The notes under the pieces are model-generated. The model searched no databases and had not been told where the DNA came from. It saw nothing but the letters and a program-made list of their open reading frames with translations. DNA of 64,000 nucleotides from Taiwanofungus camphoratus (taxonomy: Eukaryota; Basidiomycota; Agaricomycetes; Polyporales; Taiwanofungaceae). A program made the translations under genes and the position numbers. Positions 11,828 through 23,906 of the stretch are shown piece after piece. The stretch's first letter is position 1. The number at the start of each line of letters is the position of its first letter. The stretch is from the NCBI GenBank assembly GCA_003999685.1, contig CP021221.1, positions 620,001 to 684,000 of the forward strand, given 5' to 3'.

Positions 11828-13771
11828 TTAATCCTCGCCCTCCTCTTCACTATCGATATCTTCACCTTGTTCGCTACCAGGGTCCCTTTTATCATAAAAA
11901 TCTTCATAGTCCTCCTCTGAATCGTCGCTATCGATCTCCTTCAAGTCGAAGTCGAGGAGCTCCTCCCCGTTCCACGTGACGTCCGCACCCACGAGCCTTA
12001 GGTCGTACATCTGTTCTAGGATGAAGTTCCTGCAACGATAGATGCACAGCTGCAGCTCGCACTGGCGCTTACGGCGCTCCATCACAAAGTCCTGGAGCTG
12101 CCAGAAGAAACAGGCCTCGGGACATGCGTCTCCTGTGAAATCGACATCCTCGAGGATCAGCCTTTGCAGCACTGGGAAAAGCAGTCGAGGATGTCCATGC
12201 GGTTGTTCTCGGCCTTGGAGCTGTGCCTGCTCGCGGTTCAACGTGCACTCGCATTGCAGCTCAGTACGAAGCGCGTTGGGGAGGTGATTTGCGGAGCGAC
12301 CGCAAACCCAGAGCGCCTCCAGCCGGCGTACCGCGCCAAAGATTTCGAGCCACGCCCGGCTCGTCAGCGAGACGTAGTCGGGCACACAGAGCGCGCGGAC
12401 CCACATGAGTGGCAGCGCACGACACGCGTACATCAGGCTACGCACAGAATTATTGAATGATGCGCCATCCCACTGCAGCGTCAAACACAGTGCGGCGGAT
12501 TCGAGCGGCGGCGTGTGGTGCATTTGTTCAATAGGCAGTTCATCTGTCCAGGCGTACAGATGAAGGCATTCTGGGGACTCGGGTTTACTGAAGGTAAAAC
12601 TTTGAAAAGGAAGAGCTGCAGAGGACGAGAAAGGGGAACGGTGTTTGGCAGAAATGGAAACCCCCACAGCATAGAACTCCTCGAGCCTCCGGAATGGCTG
12701 ACAGCATAAGTCTAGGGCTGTGTCCGTCGGGAAGGTTATTGAGTTTAAGAGAGTTGCACAATTAAGCGCGAGCGCATCGATGTGGAGAGAACGAAGATGC
12801 GCCAGATGTACTGTGCGCCATTTTCCCGGTTCTGGTCGGAAGTCCCATGGTACGTAAGGTGCGACCTGATGAAGGTCCAGGGTTTCGAGCATCGGCATGC
12901 GCTCAAGTGCGAACAAAATCTCGTCCAAGGAGGTGCGCATCCGAACCTTGTGTGCGTCAAGGACAAGGTGGGTGACGGTTTGGCAGAAAAGCGATGTCTT
13001 CCAGCACCAAGTACATTGGTGCAGCTCGACACGCTGCAGGGAGGGACATTCGCGCGAGAATATATCGGAAGGAATATGATTCAAATTGTTCATCGCATCT
13101 TCGCAGTGATAGGGGCTGGTATGCAGGAACGACTCGAGCTGTGGTGCCGGAAGGCAGAACTGACTCCAGACGCGTTGCCGCGGAAAGTGGAGGCCGACGG
13201 CGGAAACGGCGAGCTCCCGCACACGCGCAATGTTCTGCGCCAACAACACGAGCGTTTCGAAGTCGGAGCGGGCCCCGCGGAGGTCGAGTCTCGCAATGAG
13301 TGGGATGGCCTTCGCACGCTCTAGTTGCATTGCCGCCCACATCCGGTTCGTGAATGTAACACGGTTCCACATGCGGGGTGTTTGCAGAGCGACTCCGCGC
13401 CAGTAGTTGCACACATGGGCGACCTTTGCCCATGAGAGATCAACGTCACCGTCGAGGTCATGAGAATTGGCATTAAGAACGAAGATCTCTGAAAGCAGTT
13501 CGACGGGAAGACGAAATATGGGTGATAGCCCATTACGGCGGGCTTTGAGCGAATGGATGTTGTGCTGGAGCTCTGCGATTGCTTGGTCAATGTGTTCGCG
13601 GGCTTGGTCGACGATGTGGCTGTTCGCCGGGGTTGACATGCCAATCAAGTCCGGATCCGCTGCATTGGAGAGATTGATCGAATATGAGGATGGCGAAGCT
13701 CTGCACCTCTTTGTCAGTTGATCTAATAGCTCACCGAAAGAGTCAAGTGCAGCGTACGTTTGCTCAACCAT
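11828..13771 (-). CDS. F-box-like protein, mushroom type, acidic C-terminus
   Basis: Single-exon gene of 647 codons from the ATG at 13769-13771 (MVEQTYAALDSFGELL). An upstream in-frame ATG at 13903 exists, but the 44 residues it adds look non-coding. The N-terminal helix DQAREHIDQAIAELQHNI followed by IFRLPVELLSEIF, AKVAHVCNYWRGVAL and TPRMWNRVTF is the F-box-like pattern of the large Agaricomycete family, which probably supplies substrate adaptors for SCF ubiquitin ligases. Beyond it lies a long region with leucine-rich segments (for example ALERMPMLETLDLHQV) in the usual place of substrate-binding repeats. The last 40 residues are very acidic (DSDDSEEDYEDF, EDIDSEEEGED). Substrate unknown. 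Confidence 0.85.
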   Translation of the reverse strand: MVEQTYAALDSFGELLDQLTKRCRASPSSYSINLSNAADPDLIGMSTPANSHIVDQAREHIDQAIAELQHNIHSLKARRNGLSPIFRLPVELLSEIFVLNANSHDLDGDVDLSWAKVAHVCNYWRGVALQTPRMWNRVTFTNRMWAAMQLERAKAIPLIARLDLRGARSDFETLVLLAQNIARVRELAVSAVGLHFPRQRVWSQFCLPAPQLESFLHTSPYHCEDAMNNLNHIPSDIFSRECPSLQRVELHQCTWCWKTSLFCQTVTHLVLDAHKVRMRTSLDEILFALERMPMLETLDLHQVAPYVPWDFRPEPGKWRTVHLAHLRSLHIDALALNCATLLNSITFPTDTALDLCCQPFRRLEEFYAVGVSISAKHRSPFSSSAALPFQSFTFSKPESPECLHLYAWTDELPIEQMHHTPPLESAALCLTLQWDGASFNNSVRSLMYACRALPLMWVRALCVPDYVSLTSRAWLEIFGAVRRLEALWVCGRSANHLPNALRTELQCECTLNREQAQLQGREQPHGHPRLLFPVLQRLILEDVDFTGDACPEACFFWQLQDFVMERRKRQCELQLCIYRCRNFILEQMYDLRLVGADVTWNGEELLDFDLKEIDSDDSEEDYEDFYDKRDPGSEQGEDIDSEEEGED

Positions 13772-16700
13772 GATGGTGGGGAGAGGAAGAGAGAGGGGAC
13801 CCTTGTGATCCGCTGAGCTTGTAATTCGAGCTGTCAATACATTTCGTACAGTGGGAACGTTGTGGGCGCGAGAGGCTCGGGCATAGCCGCTTCCCCGACA
13901 CATCGCGGGAGTAGCTCGATCACATGATACACGCGTCGCAACATCCCGGTCAGAACGGCATTAGACAGCCTCTCGACTCTGGCTAGTCACAACTCTCAAC
14001 CCAACACCAACTCTGGTGCCATCCTTGGACGGCTTCATGCACAAGGCTCATTAACTGAATAAATTTTTATCAGACTTTCAAAAATCCGATTTTGTTCACA
14101 GGCGGGTGCCGCCCTACGTGTGAGAGCAACAACTGGTTTAGCAAACGCATTGACAGACCCGTGCAGTATCTATTTGTTGTCGGGGAAGTCTATGCTTCTA
14201 GCTTCAGCCCCACATTGAGAGCCATTTTTGAATCGCTATTTTTTGCAATGTTGAGCGATCACTTTTGAGTACTTGCGGGCTCTCAGAGGTTACATTCAAG
14301 GTACATGCCGTCGGACATGAAGTTGACCTTTTTCTTCCAATCACTCCATGCGCGCATCGTCCAGTATGCATACATGAAGGCACTAGCTCCACTTGCGCGA
14401 ATTTCTCACTGCGCTCTTCATATGGTCTTCTGCCAGCTCTCCCAAACTTAACAGCTGATCTCGGAATTTGTTCCCCACCCCCACCACACGAATCCAGGCA
14501 ATCGCACATCCTTAACCGTATCACCCCATTGTACTTTCCCACCTGCCCACCATCATTCGTTTGATCATGATCAGGTAAGCCTTCATTCTGAGCTTCTGTG
14601 CTTCTCATTCATCATCATGCCAGAGAAACTCCGCAGGCAGCTATTGACATCCCCGTTTTAGCTGGAAGCAGGTACCAACTCTCATGGTCTACTTACTAAG
14701 TACACATACATGGCCGTGAATTTATCCTGGGGACCTCAGTGTCCGGATTGCATAGGTGTGAATATGCTCGGATCTTCGCTGTTTGCCTAAATGCGAAGTT
14801 CCCGTCACTCCTCGATTCTCAAGTCTAGTCTATCACCTTGCAACCTGCCATGATGCGGCTTGAAATTCGATTAGGTCAATGTGACCCATGACTAGGAGTG
14901 CGTTTACAAATATAGCTATTCTGTTGAGGCCACCAGTGTTGTATCACACACAAGTGCTGAATCTATCATATTGAATGACGGTCCAGGCGTGAGTGCTAGA
15001 AAACCTTTCGCGGACGTCCCCCCCTCACTCCGTTCCGAATAAGTATTCATCTTTTCGTAGGACCCATCTCACATGTGCGGCCAATTCCGCGATTGCAAAA
15101 CCCCAGCTCATGATTTCGCCATTCGGTCCGCTGCACCCCGATACTTGACCCGATCTTTTTCCTCCGGAGCACATGTTGGCCCAGACCGCGAGCGGGCGGC
15201 AAACAGTAGCAACCCAGAGCGAGAAGTACCCAGCGGTGGATCCGGCCCCGTTTGAATGCTTGCTCAGCGTCGCAAATCCGAGTTCCGGATGCGTGGGCCT
15301 TCACAGGCTGCAGCCCGCGATCGGCTGCGGCGATGGCCAGCAGATGCGCGATAGAAGATAGGCGCAGATGGGTGATAGACGTGAGTTGCAAGGCCTGGAT
15401 GGGCAGATAGAACGCTCGCTTCATCACCGCTCTCCGTCTGCGAGAGTGTGCGAGCGGGGCTACTTATACTAGTATGAAGAAAGGACCCTCGCTGATCGCT
15501 GATCCAATTCGATAGATATAATCTGTGTACGCCCGTCTGGGCGAGCTGCGGAACGCAGATAGGTATATTTGCAGCAGCTTCTTCCTCGTGTGGCTGCTTT
15601 CACCGATCCTCTTTTGACTCATAGGCACAGAAGAGAAAGTGGCGTAGCTTAGATTCAGATATGCACGTCAAATAAGGTTGCCGTTTGCCAATGGCTCATC
15701 ATGCACGCCACGTTCCACGTTTATGGAGGCCATGCTCGTCCCGTTTCCGGCGGGCCGTTCCTCTTTCCATTGCTGGAACGAGGGCCTCGTTCGTGGAGCT
15801 GCTGGACAGGCTTCCTAGCTTGTCGTCCGCGACCAAGGCAACTGACCTAGCAGTTGAGATTGTTTGGTAGCTCTTCGGCTGATATGGTCCAACACGAGCA
15901 GAGTTATATCGGTTGCAACCCTTCCAGTCGTTGGTCTCGTGCCGGAGCTATTCAGGCACGGACCATAATAACTTAATTATAAGTGGTACAGCCAAGTAGA
16001 GGAACTGCAACGCTCGTAATGCTTCCGCTGTCGCTGCAGGCAAATAGAAGGCACGTCGCCGAGGTTTCCGGGATCGCTGTCAGCAGGCATCCAATATCGG
16101 GAGAACGCTTGACGAGCAGCGGGCCCATCGAAAGGAAGACGCGGACCACCCTAGAACATGCTCACCCTGTTTATGCGTCGATGGCGACATTCAATTCCTG
16201 ATGAAGTCGCAGATGCGTACCACACACATTGAAAGCTGTGAGCTTCCTCGGGTCTAAATGGCACGATGCGTTCTTGCAGGCCGATCGTGTTCTGCGGCGA
16301 CAATAAGATAGCATCGCCTAATGACCGTGAGTGTCGTCACTACATCTACGGAACACACATAAGTGGCGAGCCCAGGCTCCGAGAGCTTCCGGTGATTCAT
16401 CGTAGCGTATAGCGAGGGCCTGTACATCGCCAAGATCCTATCAACGTGGCGCTGAGTAACCTGGGCAGACAGAATGCCTCTCGGGCCTCTGCCAGGGTAC
16501 AGCTCCCGAGCACCGGGCACCGGGCACCCTCGAGTACCAACGGACTTTGGCCGCCCAGTCAAAAGCAGCGCTCCCACTCCACAGCACGCCTGCGCCTGTG
16601 CGGCAGGAGCCAGACACACGGCCGCCCATTCACTCGAGTCCCGCGCGCTCGGCCGGTCCGTGTGCCTGACACCTGCACACTGGGATCAGGCCACACATCC

Positions 16701-19700
16701 TGCCAGTGCTTGCTTGGACGAAGGTGGACGCGCGATTTCCATTTCCGGGCACGCGCGCGGGGGCCCGTGCCACGCCAGAAGCCAGGGCGCGCGGGCTCGC
16801 GGGCTCGCTCACCGGGGCAGCCATGCAGCGGAGGCAAGTGCGCACGTCTGCGTGGGTGTGTATTGGCGGGAACGAGCAAGCCGGACGGGCGCCAGTCAGG
16901 TAGCCGGCCCGTAAAGCGACCGCGCCGACGCCGGATGGCTCAGGCGATCGTAATAGACGGGTCTTGTGAGCAGCGGGGGAGGCGAGGTGGGCAAATTAAG
17001 AGACTGATAGGTGGTCTTCGTTGAAAGGGCTGGGTGCTTCCTGGACGACGGGGTTCTTATATGCATATGTATAGCGAAATGGCCGCACCCTAGACCTGGA
17101 GTTGTGTGCGCAGCGGCGGTCTGTCCGCGTGCGGTGCGAGCAGTGGGCGCGTATGGGTCCTGGGGCCTGAGGCCCGACGAACAACAGTCGCGCAATCTAT
17201 TGATCGACAGCGATTTGAGCTGACGACGTCTGCATATCCGTCATGCCGTCCGTCTCCCAGGGCGCGCCCACATGCACACACTGCACAAATGCAGTAACCG
17301 CCAGGACGGAGCCTGCCAACCCAAAAAGCGAAACCGTACATTGATAGATACGCAACTGAATGGGCGTCGACGCCCCTTATCCGACCGTGCCGGCACACGG
17401 GTTAGGGTGCCGACACTAATCGATTGCAGACGTGACTATCTATCACTGTTAGCGCACGGCGACCAACGGCTGTCGCGCCGCGCATGCGAATTGGCTGGCA
17501 GCGAGCAGCTGTACGACACCTTCCCCTCCCGCGTGACGCCGCGCATGACCCGCGCCGCAGGCGCTCAGCACACACAGTCCCAAAGCCCCCCGGCGTGTGT
17601 GCGTCGCGCGTGCCGCCAGAAATCGCAGGGTACATGAAAATCAGCACGGGTTTGAATGGGCAGTGCCGGCGTGCCGGCGAGACGTCCGGAGCATCCAGGC
17701 CCCGCGTGCCCCCCAGGATCAGAGCCCACATCGAACATCGATCGGCTTGCGAGACGGGCACCGGTGTCAATTCAGTGTCTTGCGTCGCGAGGTCCGTGCG
17801 GCCGAGCAGGGCTGTGAATTCGGCATTCAGGCATTCCAGACTAGTCGAGTGCGTGCGCACGCTAAAAATCTTGCCACTTTGGGGGATCGGCGCTCGGCGT
17901 GCGACGGCTGGCTTTTGGCGCCTTGCGCGCGTGCACGGCGCGGGAGCGTGCAGCCCGGGTTCAGGTTGGAGAACGACTGAAGAGCAAAGAACACCGGGCC
18001 GCTATAGGCCCCGTCCCGGCGGTCGGTCGGTGATCTAGTGTCGTACAAATGCACACAGGCAACGCAGTCTGAAGCGCCGTTGCGCGACGTGGGATGGCCG
18101 CCCATGGGGGAGGACGTCGGGCGATTCTCAGCGATGCGTGCACGCGGACGGGCCGCTCCGCATCTCGAAGCTGCATTTCGCACGTCGCGTCTCGCGTTTC
18201 GCGAGCCTGCACTGGGCTCTCAAGCTCAAGCTCAAGCCTCAAGATTCGAATATTCAATACCAGCTCCAGAGGTTGCACGTACGGTCGACGGGCCGCCGCG
18301 CCTGCGACGCTGGCACCCCATTTGCTAGTGCGCGAAGCACAGGGCACGCCCCCGCGGATAATCGCCGTCCAGGCGTCCAGGCGTGCATTCAGATGTCCAG
18401 ATGCCCGCCTATTCCGATGGTGCGATTCAGAGCTGGAGCGGGGCCCGGGGCAGCTGACCGCGGCGTGCGACCGCCCTCAGCTGCGCTTGCACCCCGCGCC
18501 GCTACCGCAAAGTAAGTGCAAAATGCGGTGCGAGGTGCGAGGGTGCCAAGGCGCAGGCAGGAGATATCCCGGGGCGCCCGCCGGCTGGCCGGGAGGCCGC
18601 ACGCACGCCGGATAATACGAAGCACGGGGGGGAAGCAGGGTGGGTCTATAGAGCCTGAGAAGCGCAGTGCGTGCACGAACGCGAGTGCCGGCATGGGAAT
18701 CGAAGAAGGGGAGAGAAGACGAGAAGGAGAAGGAAGAAGGGGGATGGAGGGAAGCCCGCGGAAGACGCGAAGCGCCCGGAGTTCAGGAACCGGAGATGGG
18801 GCGTGGCGAACGGTGTGTCCAGCAGGATTCGAATCGGGCGCAGGGGATTGGGTCGTCGACTTGCTGGAGGTGTGCAGGTTGGTGCATTGGGCAGGGAGAT
18901 CAGGCTATGCAGTGCAGAATTAATCTTCTAGGGCGGACGCGCGGGATAATGCCCTGGGTCAGGGGGCAGCGGGCATTATGATCAGTGATAGCGGTGGGAT
19001 CGTTTGTAGAGTGATTGGCGCGAGAAGAGACAGAGAGTGGCGATCGTCATTTGAGCCGGACTGGGGCACTATCATCCAGACTTCCGGATGAATTGGCTGA
19101 AGAAGGCGCGAGATGTGCCGGAAAGTGAGCCTGAGATATAGTAGTGATAGAATAGGCTGATCAAAGGAGAAGTCAGCGGACGAGCACGCGTGTGGGGGGT
19201 CGCTCTGAAGAGAAATTCCTGGGGCAGGTGAGGTCTGCGCGCGGTAGGGCAGCGGGAGCGTGAGGACAGCCGCGAATACATTTGAATGAGCGTCTGCGCG
19301 GGAACGTTCGTGCACGCGCCTGGAGCAGGAGGCAGGGTTCTGGCCGGAAGAAGGGGGAGTCGAGACAAGGGAAGGAGAGATGCCATATGAGGCAGGGCCG
19401 GGCCTGGACCGATCACGCGAGATAGGCAGAGGTCAAAGGACAAGGGACAGATTGGCAGCTGAATGATCAGCGCAGGAGTCTGGTGCGAGATCTGGCAGTG
19501 GCAGCTGGACGTGTTTTGAATTAATGGCGCGTTTTAGCACGGCGACGGCGGTTGCTCGCCAGAGGCTCGGGATAACATGACCAGGATCGAGAGGGCAGAG
19601 GGCCAAGCGTCCAATAGAGCGGAGGCCAGGGATGGACGAGAGGGCGTACGTACGAAATGTGAGAAATGGGCTGCAGCGAGGCAACTCTCTCCACTTCCAC

Positions 19701-19872
19701 GCTGCCACCGCACGATGCCGAGGGCGGGACTGGGACCCCGGGGCACGTCAGTGTGCCGGGGCTGAAGCAGCGGCGGCGGGTCGGGCGAATAGGAGGGGCT
19801 GCTGGTGAAAAGTGGGGCGTTTCAGAAAATTGGTGAGGCAGGAGGGTTGCCGTGCACAGGCAAGGGTCTAAT

Positions 19873-19900
19873 AGGAGGAGGAGGAGGAGGGAGGAGGGGT
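19873..19900. repeat. GGA/AGG microsatellite
   Basis: Imperfect GGA trinucleotide run on the plus strand about 260-290 bases before the atf1 start codon, a likely polymorphic purine tract in the promoter or 5' UTR. Confidence 0.7.
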
Positions 19901-19970
19901 GTGCCGGGGTCCGTGGAGTGGGGTGATGAAAATGTGCGTTTGAACTCCGCCGGAGAGGGGAAATACATAA

Positions 19971-19978
19971 CGACGTCA
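19971..19978. promoter_or_regulatory. CRE-like site (7 of 8 match to TGACGTCA) upstream of atf1
   Basis: CGACGTCA lies about 185 bases before the atf1 ATG and differs from the palindromic CRE by one base. ATF/CREB factors bind this element, so autoregulation is possible. A single 8-mer match is weak evidence. Confidence 0.35.
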
Positions 19979-20161
19979 GCGTTCGTCATCTGGAATCGAG
20001 CATCATCTTCGACCACCGTCATCTTCGAGCATTGCCTGCGCTAACGGACGACATCATCTGTCCCCTTCCAGCTCATTCCAAGCCTCCCATCGCCTGCGCA
20101 CACGCGCACCCTCGCAGCCAGTGCCTGCTCCGAGCCTGTCGTCATCGTCACCACACCGGCC

Positions 20162-21984
20162 ATGGCCACCCAGATCCAGCCTCCGCCGCCCGCCGCCCCC
20201 TCGCCCGCCCCCGACAGCGCCGACAGACCGCCCTCTGACGTCCCCGACGCCCCCGACGCCGTCCGCAGCGTCCAGCGGCACGCGCCCCCCAAGCCCAAGC
20301 GCACCACCTTCGACCTCGAGCCCAACCCCTTTGAGCAGTCCTTCGCCCGCCCGACCAATGACTCGTCCGTCCGCACCCTCCAAAAGTCGCCCACCCGCGA
20401 GTCCGTCGCGCCCTCGTCCCATTCCAACTCCAGCCACGACGATCGCGACCACTCCCGCCCGTCCTCGTCCCAGACACAGTCCACCAACCTCTCCAAGGTA
20501 GACCGCAACCACTCCGCCTCCCCGCCCAACCCCAAACCGGTCCTCCCGCCCCTCGCCTCCATCTCCTCGCCCTCCGACCCGTCCTACTCCTGGGCCTTCT
20601 CCTCGTCCTCCCTCTCCAACTCCCTCCGCGCAGGGCCCCTCTCCCCGGCCATGCTCGCCGGCCCCCAGCCCAACTCCCACAACGACCAGCCCCTCCCCGC
20701 CTTCGACCCCTCCTCCTTCCGCACAGGCCTCACCCCGCGCACCGGACTCACCCCCGGCTCTGGCCTCACGCCCCTCATCGGCGGCCCCGTCTCCTTCCCG
20801 CCCCCCTCCCCCAACACCGCCGCCTTCCTCGCCATGATGAACAACAACCCCCAGCCCAGCCTCTCCGGCGTCGCCGGCACCATCACACCCAACACCCTCT
20901 CCGCCATCACCGGCGTCCTCTCCTCCGCCCACCACCCCGCCCACACCCAGCACCACACCCAACAGCACCATGCCCACTCCCACCAGAGCACCAACCCGTC
21001 GCCGCTCTCCATGTCCCACGCCTACCAGACGCAGAGCCAGGGCCAGGGCCAGCAGGGCCAACAGCAGCAGCAGCAGCAGAACGGCCGCGACGGGTACCAG
21101 GGCGCGTCGACCGCCACGAACACCGCCGCGAACGGGCTCTTCCTCCTCTCGCAGGCGCACCAGGAGCTCACCAAGCGCGAGGAGGCCGCGCGCGGCGCAC
21201 AGCAGGCCGCCCAGGCGAACGGGGCTGCCAACGGCGCGCAGACGAACGGGGCGGTCAACGGCAACGGCGGCGCGGTCAACGGGAACGCGAAGCGCGGGAC
21301 GAAGCGCAAGGCGTACGAGTCGCCCGTGCCGCAGCACGCGGAGCCCGCGCAGTCGGAGACGGGCATCGGCAAGCGCACCCGCTCCGCGACGGGCGCGAGC
21401 ACTGCGTCCTCGCGAAATGCGAGACGGGGCAGCGAGCAGAGCATGGGCGACGAGGAGGAGGAAGAAGAGGAGGAGGAGCTCGGCACGCCGGCGCCGCAGG
21501 GCGCAAAGAAGGGCGCGCAGCAACAGAAGAAGCCCGAGACGGAGGAGGAGAAGCGGCGCAATTTCCTCGAGCGGAATCGGCAAGGTCCGTCGCCGTGCTG
21601 CCTGCGTTGTGCTTACACTGACGTCTGCTCCCGTTGTGTGCAGCCGCGCTCAAGTGCCGCCAGCGCAAAAAGGCGTGGCTCGCGCAGCTGCAGGCCAAGG
21701 TCGAGTATTTGCAGAACGAGAACGAGCGCCTGACGTCTGCGCTCGTGGCATCTCGCGAGGAGATTTCGCGGCTCTCCGCGCTCGTGGGAGCTGCGAGCGT
21801 CGGGCCCGCCGCTGTGTCCGTGTCGTCCATGAACGGTGTCGGCGGGGGTGTGAACGGTGTCGGCGTCACCGGTGTCAACAGCGTCGTTGGCGGCCCGCCC
21901 GTCAGCGTGAGCGTGAGCGTGCCGCCCGGCGGGAAGAGTACCGCGGCGATGGTCGGCGGGTCTGGGCGCGGGTACGGGTATTAG
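20162..21984 (+). CDS. atf1: ATF/CREB-family bZIP stress transcription factor (Atf1-like)
   Basis: Nuclear regulator that in fungi acts below the stress MAP kinase pathway. Two exons: 20162-21584 and 21644-21984; 588 codons with stop. The bZIP domain spans the splice junction: KRRNFLERNRQ in exon 1 joins AALKCRQRKKAWLAQLQ in exon 2, then the leucine zipper (KVEYLQNENERLTSAL). NxxAAxxCRxRKK is the ATF/CREB basic-region signature. Near the N-terminus TTFDLEPNPFEQSF matches the Atf1 osmotic-stress (OSM) motif. The middle is Ser/Pro/Thr-rich with several S/T-P sites that could be MAPK targets, a Gln run near 21034-21080, an Ala/Asn-rich part and a Glu run before the bZIP. The tail is Gly/Val/Ser-rich. 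High GC leaves long shadow ORFs on the other strand. Confidence 0.93.
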
Positions 21985-22933
21985 CCGCCGCATCTTGGGC
22001 GTGCGCCCGGCCGTTGCTCTTGTCTTGGATGCGTCTTGCACCTGCCTAGTGCTCAACAGCAGTTTGAGGTGGTCGTCCGCGCTTCACGCAGGTGGGTGGT
22101 GGTGGGCGCGAGGGGGGAGACAGGTGAGAGGAGGGAGGGAGTGCGGGGAAGAGGCGGACACTGGCATCTGCACTGGCACTGGCACTGACACTGGCACTGC
22201 ACGCGCGTTGCATACACCACAGCGAGCTGCGCGCACCCGTGAGCCTGCCCGCTGCGTGCGTGCGCGCGGGGGCAGGCGTGTCTTGTACGATGGACGTATT
22301 AGCTGATGAGCACCGCGGCGAGAGAATGCTCCAGCTACAGCAGCCGCAGAGTCGTTTATTATACTAGTGTGTTTTTGTACTACGGCACTCAGCACTCATG
22401 CTGTACGAATATATGAGGATGCATGCATGTGTATTTCTGCGTGTGGGAGCGGGTGGGGGAGAAAAAAGGGGTGGGCGGACGGCGACAGCCAAAGGAAAGT
22501 GTGATATATCAAATGGATGTCCGTGGCCATATGGGTGGAAGTTGGCTTGATACCCATGCCCCTCGTTACGACAACAAGATCGGACGGGCGGAAGCAACAA
22601 TTTCGAGAGGACGCCGAGTAGAACAAGACGCAGAACTCACGACTGCCGCAACAATTCACCTGAAACCGAATCACCCATCAACGCATGCCTCAACACTCAC
22701 GCGAGCAGTGTATACTCATACAACGGCACACAAGTGGCATGTTGCTCGGATGGCCATACATGATTGCGTTCGAGGTGCAGAGAAAGCATAATAATCGTAA
22801 GACAAGGAGCCACCTGTTTTGCATACGATGCATGGAAGATGTAGGATATATATCCCCCGGCCGACCACCAGCACACAGCCCCTTCTACCGCACACCCCTG
22901 ATCGGCTGCACGCCGATTTTGAGCAGCGCAGGC
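21985..22933. other. Convergent intergenic region, atf1 and eL18 3' ends
   Basis: About 950 bases between two stop codons of facing genes. It contains the CTGGCA hexamer repeat (22158-22200) and otherwise only short ORFs. Expected to hold both 3' UTRs. Confidence 0.5.
22158..22200. repeat. CTGGCA/GGCACT hexamer repeat
   Basis: Imperfect tandem copies of CTGGCA about 175 bases after the atf1 stop, probably in its 3' UTR. The short unit and mismatches suggest a simple-sequence tract with no coding role. Confidence 0.7.
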
Positions 22934-23724
22934 TTATACCTTGAAGCCGCGCGACTTTCGGCGACCACGGCCGCGCTCGAACTGAAACCCATCTGTGAGG
23001 AAGCGCACAACGCAAAGATGCCAATCGACCCACTTTGCGGCCCTTGGAGATGGTGTGGGGCTTCTTGTGCTTGTGCGGGCCCATGCCGAAGTGCTTGACC
23101 GCCTCGCGGGTGTTGCGCTTGCCGCGGAGGAGGATCGTGTGGGCGCCCGTCGGCGCGCGCAGCGCGAGCTGGTCGAGCGTGAGGACCTCGCCGCCCGCCT
23201 TGAGGATGCGCTCGCGCGCGGCGGTGGTGAAGCGGAGGGCGGCGATCGAGAGCTTGGGTACCTCGAGCAGGCGCACGTCGTCCGTCACCGTGCCGACGGT
23301 CACGATCACCTTCGAGTCGCGGTCGGGCGCGTTGGCGGTCTCTTTGACGATGCGGGAGAGGGAGAGGGGCGGGCGGTTGATTTTGGAGAGGAAGAGGCGG
23401 TGGAGGATGACCTAGGTTCAAAGTGTCAATACATTCGCGATTCCTATACAGGGGTGCAGAGATAATGACCTTGTTGAATGGTGAATCCGTGCGCCGGGCC
23501 AGGAATCGGTACAACTAGACGAAATGTCAGATTACAGTCCTGGAGTTCTTGCAAATGCAAAGTCGTGCGAACCTTAACGAGTAAGAGTAGGTACGGATCC
23601 TCGCTCTTGGGGGCGGTACGGTTGCCCTTCTTGACATGGTGTTTTGCAATATCGATACCCTATCGTCCCGCAACGATTTCAGCATCGAGCACTCCTCCAT
23701 CGAACAGCATAACGGGCTCACCAT
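22934..23724 (-). CDS. RPL18: 60S ribosomal protein eL18
   Basis: Structural protein of the large ribosomal subunit. Five exons (minus): 23722-23724, 23573-23659, 23470-23514, 23034-23411, 22934-22981; 187 codons with stop, the normal eL18 size. The first coding exon is the ATG alone; the intron then opens into [18 protein letters not shown]. Diagnostic blocks follow: [54 protein letters not shown], and the C-terminal [18 protein letters not shown]. The last junction was placed so that GRK meets FERGRGRR, as in all eL18 proteins. The start codon lies 182 bp from that of the Tra2-like gene, read the other way, so one compact promoter probably serves both. Confidence 0.96.
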
Positions 23725-23906
23725 CTTGTTCTTGCTCTTGCGGCGGTTTGCTCAGTGCGGGATTCGACGACGCGGACTATCGGTGGCTACGGTGGCTGAA
23801 GAACTATGTATTTCCTCTGATAAGGTTCTCGCGTGCTCGCGGCGCCCAAATCTCAATCTCGCGCCACGCCCAAACAGCGCCAAACAACTCGCAAAATCCA
23901 ACCACC
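23725..23906. promoter_or_regulatory. Shared divergent promoter of eL18 and Tra2-like genes
   Basis: The start codons of two divergent genes are separated by 182 bases, leaving no room for separate extended promoters. No sharp TATA box or ribosomal-protein element stood out. Shared control is inferred from spacing alone. Confidence 0.5.

Larger units (their letters stand above)
13772..20161. other. 6.4-kb stretch without a recognisable gene, GC-rich core
   Basis: Between the F-box start and the atf1 start I find no ORF resembling a known family on either strand. From about 16450 to 18650 the sequence turns visibly GC-rich, and many overlapping ORFs open in all frames because stops are rare; none has protein-like conservation I recognise. 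It contains short tandem repeats (GGGCACC units near 16509-16530; CTCAAG units at 18217-18244), a mostly purine run near 18700-18757, and a GGA run at 19873-19900. Possible explanations: a very long atf1 promoter or 5' leader, a non-coding transcript, or diverged lineage-specific genes. Confidence 0.5.

Noticed and set aside
12782-13324. 180-codon plus-strand ORF inside the F-box gene
   Set aside because: It is antisense to a coherent 647-codon frame with F-box features.
16446-18615. Several ORFs of 100-190 codons in the GC-rich block
   Set aside because: They overlap on both strands and in several frames, are Arg/Pro/Ala-rich, and show no family pattern. Few stops are expected at high GC.
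18810-18845. GATTCGAATC, similar to a tRNA T-loop
   Set aside because: The flanking five-base stems do not pair and no anticodon arm is present.
20054-21583. 509-codon ORF on the minus strand opposite atf1
   Set aside because: It is very rich in Leu, Arg, Gly and Val as expected from the complement of GC-rich Ser/Pro/Ala codons. The plus strand carries the clear bZIP gene.
20970-22049. 359-codon plus-strand ORF overlapping atf1
   Set aside because: It is a shifted-frame shadow of atf1 with Arg/Ser/Pro-biased composition and no domain, and it does not respect the atf1 splice site.
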